Program-made: the position numbers and the translations under genes | Assembly (NCBI RefSeq): GCF_964656455.1 | Contig: NC_135717.1 | Coordinates: 16,820,775 to 16,884,774, forward strand | Reading direction: 5' to 3' | DNA from: Halichoerus grypus | Lineage: Eukaryota; Chordata; Mammalia; Carnivora; Phocidae | Length of the DNA stretch: 64,000 nucleotides | In this document: positions 13,101 through 19,329 of the stretch, piece by piece | How the letters are laid out: the number at the start of each line of letters is the position of its first letter | Position numbering within the stretch: position 1 is the first letter of the stretch | The notes under the pieces: model-generated | The model's input: only the letters and a program-made list of their open reading frames with translations | The model's database searches: none | Told to the model about the DNA's origin: nothing

Positions 13101-13710
13101 CCAGTCTCTTCCTTCTGTTAGCGCTCAGATGCCCCCATGTCACCCCCACCTCAAGCAGCCTATGCATCCTCTGCAAGTCCCTAACTGTCCTTTCTGGCTC
13201 TGCTTTCCTTCCAGGCATCAGGCTTCTTTCCGCCGCATCCTAGGATGGCAGAGAAGCTGCCCGGCCATTTGTTCTGTCGAATGGACTGAGGAGCAGAAAG
13301 GGGAAAGGGCTGAGGTGGTGGTACACGGTCGTACCACGGGCAGGACCAGACCCCAGCGACAGCTCCAGGTACCCATTAGCCATCTGCCTCCTTTTAAGAC
13401 TCCACTCCGCTTCTCTGTTGCCCACCTGTGTCTCCCTTCTCTGTCTTTCCCTCCAGACCTTGCCTCAACTTTGGACTCTGACTTTCTTTCTTTCCTTTCC
13501 CCCTTCTCCCTCCAAGATTCCTGAGCCTTACGGTCACCTATGGCCAATCCCACCCTCCAGCAGCTGCTCATTTACTCCAGTTCCACAAAGCCCTGCAGTC
13601 TCCCTGGCCACAGACACATGTCCCTTCCCTTCCCGTCCCCTTTTCCCTTGCCTACCAAAGAGAAGAGGCCCAGACAGCAGGAGCCTCATTACGATGATGC
13701 AGGAGTTCAT
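1022..13710 (-). CDS. ITGAL: Integrin alpha-L (CD11a, LFA-1 alpha chain), 5' part, coding exons 1-11
   Basis: ITGAL pairs with beta-2 (ITGB2) to form LFA-1, the leukocyte surface receptor for ICAMs. Eleven coding exons are visible on the minus strand: 13656-13710, 12500-12602, 11553-11647, 11373-11440, 10008-10125, 9752-9882, 8793-8938, 4212-4344, 3920-4070, 1237-1310 and 1022-1154. All have AG/GT borders and all phases join, giving 402 codons plus one base of a protein normally near 1,170 residues. Seen: a signal peptide (about residues 1-23), first beta-propeller blades, then an inserted I (von Willebrand A-like) domain. The MIDAS motif DGSMS starts at residue 160, and ITDGEATD supplies the later MIDAS aspartate. 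N-glycosylation sequons NFS, NST, NYT and NSS are present. The rest of the propeller, thigh/calf domains, membrane segment and tail lie outside the window. The start is fixed by the signal exon, whose 'NSC..VM' pattern resembles the human precursor from memory. Identity is near certain; no frame break is seen. Confidence 0.97.
1237..1310 (-). CDS. ITGAL: ITGAL coding exon 10
   Basis: Encodes '[20 protein letters not shown]' followed by DLSH, the return into the propeller after the I domain. Acceptor ..gtccctcag, donor gtgagt. Confidence 0.95.
1660..2250 (+). repeat. L2-type LINE remnant
   Basis: Degraded L2 3' region in ITGAL intron 9 territory and beyond. Recognisable pieces are 'cagctcaaatgtcatctc', 'ggccttccttgaagagcc', 'gcacctatcataatctc' and the end 'cctagtgcctaacctggg' (all approximate L2 wording). 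It is old and diverged. Confidence 0.6.
2742..3222 (+). mobile_element. MaLR-type (ERVL-MaLR, MLT1/MST-like) solo LTR
   Basis: About 480 bp in ITGAL intron 9 resembling the MaLR LTR family. It has an opening similar to 'gaattgtgttctct', an internal 'gtccttatgacaga', 'cttctggcctcccgaactg', and an AATAAA-bearing 3' part at about 3147. It lies antisense to ITGAL. No retroviral coding region is attached, so it is most likely a solo LTR of an ancient endogenous element. Confidence 0.75.
3225..3390 (-). repeat. MIR SINE remnant
   Basis: Inverted MIR text: 'attattagccccattta', 'gagcctcagagaga', 'aggtcacacagcatgg'. It adjoins the MaLR LTR. Confidence 0.6.
3920..4070 (-). CDS. ITGAL: ITGAL coding exon 9 (I domain, C-terminal helix)
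   Basis: Encodes '[20 protein letters not shown]' through '[15 protein letters not shown]'. This segment includes the alpha-7 helix that moves during I-domain activation. Acceptor ..cttcacag, donor gtgagt. Confidence 0.97.
4212..4344 (-). CDS. ITGAL: ITGAL coding exon 8 (I domain)
   Basis: Encodes '[20 protein letters not shown]' and '[20 protein letters not shown]'. The Asp of ITDGEATD is the last MIDAS ligand. Acceptor ..gacacag, donor gtacgg. The intron before it (4345-8792) is large and full of repeats. Confidence 0.97.
5449..5657 (-). mobile_element. Carnivore tRNA-SINE (CAN-SINE)
   Basis: Full-length, minus orientation: T-rich head (reverse of the A-tail), GA-rich middle, 'gagccacccaggcaccc' end. 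A 17-bp target duplication (ctcatctctatttttta) flanks it at 5432-5448 and 5658-5674. Confidence 0.92.
5755..5940 (-). mobile_element. Carnivore tRNA-SINE
   Basis: Minus orientation, ending '..gagccacccaggtgcccc'. The target duplication gagggatcctttt is visible on both sides (about 5742 and 5942). Confidence 0.92.
5970..6175 (+). mobile_element. Carnivore tRNA-SINE
   Basis: Plus orientation, with intact A-box 'tggctcagtcggtta' and (AAATA) tail. Target duplication aaaaacataaatcag at 5955-5969 and 6176-6190. Third SINE within 720 bp. Confidence 0.93.
6187..6680 (+). repeat. L2-type LINE remnant
   Basis: Long and fairly readable L2 3' region, from 'gatcactcctctgctcaaaa' to 'ttcactgctgtattccc' and 'agaacctagaacatggc'. 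The SINE at 5970-6175 interrupts its left part. Confidence 0.75.
7050..7990 (+). pseudogene. C2H2 zinc-finger retropseudogene, antisense in ITGAL intron 7
   Basis: A plus-strand run of C2H2 finger sequence with typical linkers (EKPYQC, HSGEKPY) and 'CGKAFSQ'-like cores from about 7211 to 7740. It is broken throughout: Cys to Tyr or Trp changes in fingers, His to Arg in 'LAVRERPH', stops within 'KSFS*' (about 7410) and 'QKGS*' (about 7590), and frame changes near 7200 and 7620. The stretch at 7058-7200 reads like a pre-finger spacer of a SCAN/KRAB-type ZNF protein (inference). No introns are visible and an A-run (7977-7986) follows, as expected for a processed copy. The source gene cannot be named from sequence alone. 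No product is expected. Confidence 0.8.
8438..8646 (+). mobile_element. Carnivore tRNA-SINE
   Basis: Full-length, plus orientation, with a (CT)n stretch before the tail. Target duplication aaaagaaactggacta at 8422-8437 and 8647-8662. Only about 150 bp from ITGAL exon 7. Confidence 0.92.
8793..8938 (-). CDS. ITGAL: ITGAL coding exon 7 (I domain)
   Basis: Encodes '[16 protein letters not shown]' through '[12 protein letters not shown]'. The Thr in TNTFGAI is the MIDAS threonine position of the family. Acceptor ..ttttctag, donor gtgagt. Confidence 0.96.
9013..9122 (-). mobile_element. Short-type carnivore SINE
   Basis: The short variant, about 110 bp, containing 'taagtaatctctacacccaa' and ending 'gagccagccaggtgcccc'. 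The flanks repeat 'ccaatctatttctt' / 'ccagtctatttctt'. Confidence 0.85.
9123..9751. other. ITGAL intron 6 remainder, nothing recognised
   Basis: Non-coding sequence between a SINE and exon 6. A 139-codon open frame on the plus strand (9255-9674) has no recognisable domain and is antisense within an intron, so I do not call it. Confidence 0.5.
9752..9882 (-). CDS. ITGAL: ITGAL coding exon 6 (I domain, MIDAS DxSxS)
   Basis: Starts the I domain: '[20 protein letters not shown]' and onward. Asp160, Ser162 and Ser164 (precursor numbering) form the metal-ion-dependent adhesion site that binds the acidic residue of ICAM. An NSS sequon lies near the end. Acceptor ..gtctgtag, donor gtaaat. Confidence 0.97.
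10008..10125 (-). CDS. ITGAL: ITGAL coding exon 5
   Basis: Encodes '[20 protein letters not shown]' and the segment running into the I domain (..QGRPGYQ). The cysteine spacing is as in CD11a. Borders are ..ccttcag and gtaagg. Confidence 0.96.
10322..10690 (+). repeat. L2-type LINE remnant
   Basis: L2-like wording: 'agatagagtctaaactcc', 'ctggaaagtcagggctcag', 'gagcctagcacattggctgg' and 'aagtaaac..' near its end. It is in ITGAL intron 4. Confidence 0.6.
10720..10900 (+). repeat. MIR SINE remnant
   Basis: MIR core 'catgtgaccttggctaag', 'cttaaccccttgggtc' and 'tgtgtaaaatgtgtat' in plus orientation. Confidence 0.7.
11373..11440 (-). CDS. ITGAL: ITGAL coding exon 4
   Basis: A 68-bp exon between ..cctacag and gtaaga that encodes '[20 protein letters not shown]' and two more residues. 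The NYT sequon and the LGMTLATD strand match the integrin alpha-L blade. Confidence 0.94.
11553..11647 (-). CDS. ITGAL: ITGAL coding exon 3
   Basis: Encodes '[18 protein letters not shown]' and onward, an FG-GAP-like blade with an NST sequon and paired cysteines. Borders are ..catcag/ and /gtgagt. The first base completes the Arg codon begun by exon 2. Confidence 0.95.
11931..12130 (+). mobile_element. Carnivore tRNA-SINE
   Basis: Full-length, plus orientation, with a tail of seven AAAT-type units. The flanks 'aaaatcatctatgg' and 'aaaagtcatttatgg' form an imperfect target duplication. It is in ITGAL intron 2. Confidence 0.9.
12500..12602 (-). CDS. ITGAL: ITGAL coding exon 2 (propeller start)
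   Basis: The acceptor is ctctccctcag and the donor gtgagc. The exon encodes the mature N-terminus '[20 protein letters not shown]', typical of the first propeller blade of I-domain integrins, with an NFS sequon. It lies inside a CpG-rich stretch, unlike the other ITGAL exons. Confidence 0.95.
12540..12720. promoter_or_regulatory. CpG-rich segment with E-boxes, ETS and CCAAT motifs in ITGAL exon 2/intron 1
   Basis: This segment contains three CACGTG E-boxes (12565-12570, 12655-12660, 12695-12700), an ETS-type cacttccgg (12631-12639) and an inverted CCAAT (attgg, 12682-12686) in a locally CpG-rich background. These are promoter-type motifs, but they sit around coding exon 2, about 1 kb inside the gene. 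It may be an internal or alternative promoter, or simply a CpG-rich exon. Confidence 0.4.
13656..13710 (-). CDS. ITGAL: ITGAL coding exon 1 (signal peptide)
   Basis: The ATG is at 13710-13708. It opens a hydrophobic signal peptide of 18 codons ([18 protein letters not shown]) plus one base, followed by the donor gtaggc. The exon is too short to stand out as an ORF. It was placed because its phase joins exon 2 to give a signal-cleavage region '..FAPASGYNL', as in the family. Confidence 0.9.
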
Positions 13711-13859
13711 CTTTCCAGCAGCTGGAGGGACCTAATCCAACACTCCAGGCTCAGAGAGCCCTGGGGATTTGCTGACAATCCAGACAGGGTGAAAGAAGGA
13801 AATGATAATGCCCCAGGGCCTCTTACAGTGGGACTTTCTCACAGAGGCGCCAGGCTGGT

Positions 13860-13960
13860 GACACTGGGTGGGGGTGAGCCTAGAGGGGTTGTGAAACCGC
13901 ATTGGTTGAGAGGAAGTGTAAGCAGGTTAGAGACACTTCCTGTGCCCGCTTGCATTTTCA
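13860..13960 (-). promoter_or_regulatory. ITGAL: Likely ITGAL promoter core with RUNX and ETS/PU.1 motifs
   Basis: About 150-250 bp upstream of the ITGAL start codon there is a RUNX core (aaccgca, 13895-13901), an inverted CCAAT (attgg, 13901-13905) and two ETS/PU.1-like sites: aggaagtg at 13911-13918 and cacttcctg at 13934-13942. I see no TATA box. The CD11a promoter is known to be TATA-less and driven by ETS and RUNX factors in leukocytes, so motif content and position fit. The exact transcription start cannot be read from the sequence. Confidence 0.65.
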
Positions 13961-14118
13961 CATCATCCAGGAGCAGACAGCAGTAGGTAGATGATTGTCT
14001 CTCCAGTCCAAGAGTTGCTGATTCCTTGTCTTTCACCAACACACAAACTGAAGACTCCGTGAAGCTCAGCAGAAGACTGGTCAAACAAACTGTGGAGCAA
14101 TCATAATGGAATGCCACC

Positions 14119-14176
14119 AAAAAAAAAAAAAAAAAAGAGAGAGAGAGAGAGAGAAAGGAAGGAAGGAAGGAAAAAA
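14119..14176. repeat. Simple repeat (A)n(GA)n(GGAA)n
   Basis: A run of 18 or so A, then (GA) units, then four 'ggaa' units. Low-complexity microsatellite just upstream of the L1 remnant. Confidence 0.85.
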
Positions 14177-14469
14177 ATAACGTAGGGAAAAGAATGACAT
14201 AGTTTTCTCTTGACATTGAAAGAGGCCCATAATACACTGATGAAGAAAAAGAACAAATTACAGACAGTATATTTAGTAACTTATTTTTATTCAAAGAAAC
14301 AGAAAAAAAATGTCCACAGAATGGGAGAAAATATTTGCAAATCTTATATCTGCTATGGGACTTGCATCCAGAATATACAACGAACTCTCGTAACTCAACA
14401 GTAAAAAGACAAATTGACCCAGCTTTTCAAATGGGCAAAGAATTTAAATAAACATTTCTCCAAAGATGA

Positions 14470-14677
14470 TATGCACGATTTTATTTATTTTAGAGAGAGA
14501 GAGTGCATGCGCACGCGCGCAAGTTGGGGGAGGGGCTGAGGGACAAGTAGACTCTCCGCTGCGTGCAGAGCCTGACATGAGGCTCAACACAGGGCTTGAT
14601 CTCAGGACATCAAGGTCATGACCCGAGCCGAAACCAAGAGTCAGATGTTTAACTGACTGAGCCGTCCAGGCGCCCCT
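14470..14677 (-). mobile_element. Carnivore tRNA-SINE inside L1
   Basis: Minus orientation, diverged (ends '..gagccgtccaggcgcccc'). Flanks 'agatgatatgca' / 'aggatgacatgta' suggest a decayed target duplication. It carries a short alternating 'gcatgcgcacgcgcgc' run. Confidence 0.85.
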
Positions 14678-15384
14678 GAGGATGACATGTAAACAGCCAC
14701 TCACATAGAAAAGATGCTCAGTATCATTAGTCCTTAGGGAAATGCAAATCAAAAACCAAAATAAGGTACCACTTCACGCTCATGGGGATGGCTAGAATAA
14801 GAAAGAAAGAAAATAACATGTATTGATGAGGGTGTGGAGAAATTGGAGCCCTTGTACGTTGCCAGTAAAATGGTGCTGCTGCTGTGAGAAACAGCTTGAC
14901 AGTTTCTCAAAGGAAAGTTAAACATAGTTACCATACGACCTAGCAATTCTAAAAGAACTGAGAATGTACGTTCATACAAAAATGTATACGTGGATACTCA
15001 TAGCAGCATTATTCATATTAGCCCCAAACTGGAAAAAATGTAAATGTCTATCAACTGATGAATAGATCAACAAAATGTGGTCTATCCACAGGATGGAATA
15101 TTATTCAACCGTAAAAAGGAATGAAGCACAGATCCATGCCACAACGTGGAAGAACCTTGAAAACATGCTAAGTGAAAGAAGCCAGGTACTAAAGGACACA
15201 TATTGTGTGATTCCATTTAAGTGAAATGTCCAGAATAGGTAGATCTTCAGAGACAGAAAATAGATTAATGGTTGCCAGGATGGGTGGGGGGAGTGGGGAA
15301 TGAGGAGTGACTGCTAATGAGTATAGGGTTTCTTTTTGGGGTGATGATTGTGCAGCTTTATGAATATATTAAAAACCACTGAAT

Positions 15385-15496
15385 AGGGGGTGCCTGACTG
15401 GTGCAGTCGGAAGAGCATGTGACTCTTGATCTCGGGGTTGGGATTTTGAGCCCCACGTGGGGTACAGAGATTACTTAAATTTTTTAAAAATCTTTG
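15385..15496 (+). mobile_element. Short-type carnivore SINE inside L1
   Basis: Plus orientation, about 110 bp, with 'gccccacgtggggtacag' and 'agattacttaaa'. Target duplication aaaaccactgaat at 15372-15384 and 15497-15509. Confidence 0.88.
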
Positions 15497-15537
15497 AAAA
15501 CCACTGAATTGTACACTTATTTAAAATGGCAAAGTTT

Positions 15538-15735
15538 GGGGCGTCTGGGTGGCTCAGTCAGTTGAGTGGATGCCTTTGGCTTGGGTCATGATCCCAGGGT
15601 CCTGGAATCGAGCCCCGCATTGGGCTCTCCGCTCAGTGGCAAGTCTGCTTCTCCCTCTCCCTCTGTGATCTCTCTCGCTTTCGCTCTCTCTCAAATAAAT
15701 TTAAATAAATAAATAAATAAATAAATAAAATCTTT
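15538..15735 (+). mobile_element. Carnivore tRNA-SINE inside L1
   Basis: Plus orientation. Target duplication aaaatggcaaagttt (15523-15537), with one mismatch at 15736-15750, which shows it landed in the L1 3'UTR. Confidence 0.92.
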
Positions 15736-15790
15736 AAAATGGCGAAGTTTATGGTATATGAATTCTATCTTAAAAAAATAAAAAAGGAAG

Positions 15791-15930
15791 GGGTGCCTGG
15801 GTGGCTCAGTCCCTTAGGCATCCGACCCTTGGTCTCGGCTCAGGTCTTGATCTCCAGGTTGTGAGTTCAAGCCCCATGCCGGGCTCCGCACTGGGTGTGA
15901 AACCTACTTAAAAAACGAAAAAAAAGAAAA
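15791..15930 (+). mobile_element. Short-type carnivore SINE at the L1 tail
   Basis: Plus orientation. Its B-box region reads 'gttgtgagttcaagcccc' and its tail 'acctacttaaaaaacg'. It lies directly after the A-rich L1 end, the usual landing site. Confidence 0.85.
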
Positions 15931-17624
15931 CTAGGAGTTGAAATTGTGCGTGTGTAAAATCTGAAAGGACACACAACCAAACTCCAAACAGTGGTTACTT
16001 CTGAAAGAATAAGGTTTTCATGTGTCTGTATTGTCTGGATTTTGTTTTTACAGTGAGGATGTATAACCTACATAATTTTAGAAAATAAAAATAAAAACAC
16101 AACAGAATAGAGGAACTTGTATTTGTTTATGGGAAAGTGGGAAGGCCCTTCAGATTCTCCCTGTGTTGTAAGGAAATCCTGCTCAGCTTGCAAGGCCACT
16201 TCCAGGGTCATGGCCTGTGGGATGCTTTTGCAGACGCATTATAATCTGCTGCTAGGCAGCTACAACGTGACGAGTTGCCTCCTGGTACTTAGATAATATC
16301 AGATCGTCTTTTTCAAATTCAGTTAAAATCAGATAATTCAGACTGGCTTCCTTTGATCCTCTGTACAGCCGTTACAATTTACATCTAATCAAATTCTTTT
16401 AGTTGTTCTGAAATTACAAAAAAGAATACATGTTTAAAAATTCAAACACTACCGGAGCGTGTAAAGTAAAAGGACAAACACTCTCTTTTAATATCCACTC
16501 CCCCCCCACACACACACACACTCCTAAATCTCAAAAATAACCATTGGTAACAATTTAGAGCCCTACATTCTTCATGACAGAAAAAAATTTGTTAGTTCTA
16601 GTAATTAACCATACAGGTTGGACCTGTTGGCTCACCACAGAACATCTAACCCAGAATTAATAGTCAAATTGGCCCTTTCTAGAGTGAAGGTTTTCCTTTA
16701 GACCGTCTTCAAAATTTAAATTCTTAAATGAGGGCTTAAGTTTATAGAAACTTCAAGTGTATCAGTCTTAACATCTGGGGCAGAAGGAATTCAGGAAATG
16801 ATCTCAACGTTCCCACTGCTTGGATCATAGTTTAGCTGTATGCTTCAGTAGGCAAGCAACTCATTTACACATTTATCAGATGCTGGTTTTCAGTTTAAAA
16901 GAACAAAAGAATATTTTTTCCCCTTCTGTTTGAGGACTAAGGCTGAGGAAGCTACAAAAGTACAAGTAAGCCCCAAGGATTCTAGAGTGTCAGGGGCTCC
17001 ATGATGGAGAGAGCAGGTGACTCCCTTGAAGAACTGGGTTGCAGAGATCTCAGGCTGGGCCACGTGAGGAAATCCTGAGGCAGGATTTTCCTTACACACA
17101 CACACACAGACGCACACTTCGTTAGTCATGGGCCTTCATCATCTCTCAGATTGTCAGTTCTCTGAGGGCCCAATCGGGTCTCTCAATTCCATTCCATTTG
17201 TTCAAATCCCCATCAGTTCCCATGTGACCAATTTACAACCGCTACAGGTCTTTCTTCCTTCACTCCCCTGCCTCTAGAGAAGGTTCTACCTCCTGGGGAA
17301 TTCCGAATTAACCTCAAGAAACCTGAGCATGTCTCTCTTAGGCTTTAAAACCTCAGGTGATTCCCCCTTTTGCAGACACAAGATCACGTCCAAGTTTGTT
17401 GGCATGGCTTTCAAGGGCCTCGTCGTCTCTCCATACTCTGTGCTCTAACTTAGCTAGACAATGACTCATCAGGGTTTAAATAGGCAAAGTATCTAGAGAG
17501 GAGTCTATGAAACTCAGAGCATCCGCCATACTGTCACCCCCTCCCAAGGAAATTAGCTTCAGTAGGTGCTTTCTGCTTAATGTTATCTTGCGTGCATCAA
17601 ATGAACCGTACAAAACCGATCATG
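15931..17624. other. Intergenic stretch, no gene seen
   Basis: Mostly unique-looking AT-rich sequence between L1/SINE blocks, with short (CA)n runs at 16505-16522 and 17095-17107. The only open frames are short and without recognisable domains; one of them reads through the CA repeat. Confidence 0.5.
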
Positions 17625-17733
17625 CGGGGCGCCCGGCTGGCTCAGTCGGTGGAGTGTGTGCGACTTTTGACCTCGGGGTTGTGAGTTTGAGCCCCACGTT
17701 GGGTGTAGAGATTACTTAAAAATAAAATCTTAA
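17625..17733 (+). mobile_element. Short-type carnivore SINE (outer element of a nested pair)
   Basis: Plus orientation, 'gggcgcccggctggctcag' to 'aaaaataaaatctta'. The next SINE is inserted in its A-rich tail. Confidence 0.87.
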
Positions 17734-17940
17734 AGGGGCGCCTGGGTGGCTCAGTTGGTTAAGCGTCTGCCTTTGGCTCAGGTATGATCCCAGGGTCCTG
17801 GGATCAAGCCCCGCATCGGGCTCCCTGCTCGGTGGGGAGCCTGCTTCTCCCTCTCCCACTCCCCCTGCTTGTGTTCCCTCTCTCACTGTGTCTCTCTCTG
17901 TCAAATAAATAAATAAAATCTTTTAAAAACAATAAAATAA
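17734..17940 (+). mobile_element. Carnivore tRNA-SINE nested in the previous tail
   Basis: Plus orientation and full-length. The tail motif aaaataaaatctt occurs before (about 17720) and after it (about 17935), consistent with target duplication of the older tail. Confidence 0.9.
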
Positions 17941-18339
17941 AATCTTTAAAAAAAAAGGAAAAAGGGAAAAGAAACTGATGGTGCTGGCCGTACCCAAGAT
18001 CAATGCCGAGGGCGAAGGGCGCCTCGAATAGACTCAACTCAACAGATGTCAGCTCTCTTCAGGATGGCTTGGTTGTTCCACTTACCAATTTTCCATTGTT
18101 CCATGGAAATGGACTCCAACATATCATCTCACAGGGGAGTGACAAATGAGACCCTCGACTGGGAAGTTCTGGGGTACCCAGAATCTGTGCATCTAAGATG
18201 CACTCAGCGGCTTGGATGGCTCAGGTCTGCTGTGTCTTTTGTAAGGTAAAATGATTTCAATTATGTCTTATTTTTCTAGGGGTTCATCTGAAAACGATGA
18301 GAGAATTTTCTCTTGCTCCACTGGAGAGAGTAAACAAGA

Positions 18340-18990
18340 CTTTGTGTCCAGCCATTTCTCATCTTCATCACTGCTCATTCCCTGGTCCGAGCCACCATCA
18401 CCTCGTGCCTGGACTTTGTGGCAGTCCCCTAACTGGTCCCCCTGCTTCCAACCCTGCCCCTGCTATAGTCTGTTCTCCACACAGCAGCCAGAGGGGTCAG
18501 ATCATGTTACTTTCTTGCTCAAAGCCCTCCAGTGGTTCTCCATTTCACTCAAAATGCAAGCCACAGTTCTCATTGTAGCCTAGAAAGCCTTAACCTATCA
18601 GACATCTCACTATCTCTCTGAAACCCAGTCCCCCTTTTGCTCACCCCTTTTCAACTACACTGCTGTCCTGGCTCTTCACTCATTCCATCACACCTCTGCC
18701 TCAGGGCCTTTGCACTTGCTGTTCTCTTGCTTCTCTTTCCCAAGAAAGCCTCATGGCTCATTCCTGCATCATCTCCTTTGAACTTCGCTCCTTAGCACTT
18801 GTAGACTTCTGCTTATACTATCTAATTTACTTATCCATCTGGCTTATTGTCCATCTTCCCTATTGCAACCTAAACTCATGATTATTTGTTGTTGCTATTC
18901 ACTGCTGTATCCCCAGTACCTAAAATGGTGCCTGGAGCATAGTAGGTAAATATGTAGTCAGCAAATATTTACTGATGAATGAATGCTTGG
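18340..18990 (+). repeat. Long L2-type LINE remnant
   Basis: About 650 bp reading continuously as the ancient L2 3' region: 'cacagcagccagagggg', 'cttgctcaaagccctcc', 'cagggcctttgcacttg', and the end 'ctgtatccccagtaccta', 'catagtaggtaaat'. Among the best-preserved L2 copies in the window. Confidence 0.8.
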
Positions 18991-19173
18991 GGCTCCTCTT
19001 GCTGCTGAGGATAATGAAGAGGTTTTTGCTTTCCAGGGTCTAGATGCTTAGGAGCAAGAAAGAGAGGTTGGGGGAGTTGAAAGTGGAGGCCCAAATTAAA
19101 TTATATATTTAATTTAATATATAAAATTAAGTAATAAGCTGGTGGCAGGTTAGTAATCAGTTGGCTCCCTTTA

Positions 19174-19318
19174 TTTATTTATTTTTAATATGTTATTTAT
19201 TTGACAAAGAGAGGCACAACGAGAGAGGGAACACAAGCAGGGGGAGTGGGAGAGGGAGAAGCAGGGGGAGTGGGAGAGGGAGAAGCAGGCTTCCCGCTGA
19301 GCAGGGAGCCTGATGCAG
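19174..19318 (-). mobile_element. 5'-truncated carnivore SINE with internal duplication
   Basis: Minus orientation and lacking the tRNA-like head. A 24-bp unit occurs twice in exact tandem (19237-19260 and 19261-19284). The flank ggctcccttta occurs at about 19163 and 19319. Confidence 0.82.
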
Positions 19319-19329
19319 GGCTCCCTTTA

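Larger units (their letters stand above)
14290..15790 (+). mobile_element. L1 LINE 3' end (ORF2 C-terminus and 3'UTR), interrupted by SINEs
   Basis: The text is typical of the end of mammalian L1 ORF2 and its 3'UTR: 'atccagaatatacaacgaa', 'gcaaatcaaaaccaaaa'-like, 'tggcagc..attattcatat', and 'gaacaaaatgtggtctat'-like wording. The tail reads 'gtttatggtatatgaattct' near 15745. It is split by SINEs at 14470-14677, 15385-15496 and 15538-15735. It is 5'-truncated and no open ORF2 remains. The wording suggests an older L1MA/L1MB-type family (inference). Confidence 0.82.

Noticed and set aside
14290..15790. L1 ORF2-like text as a functional reverse transcriptase gene
   Set aside because: Only the last part of ORF2 and the 3'UTR remain, with many stops and three SINE insertions.
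17990..18035. Short frame on the minus strand reading 'LFEAPFALGIDLGYG', protein-like
   Set aside because: Only about 20 codons before it runs into SINE tail sequence; no splice sites or family match.
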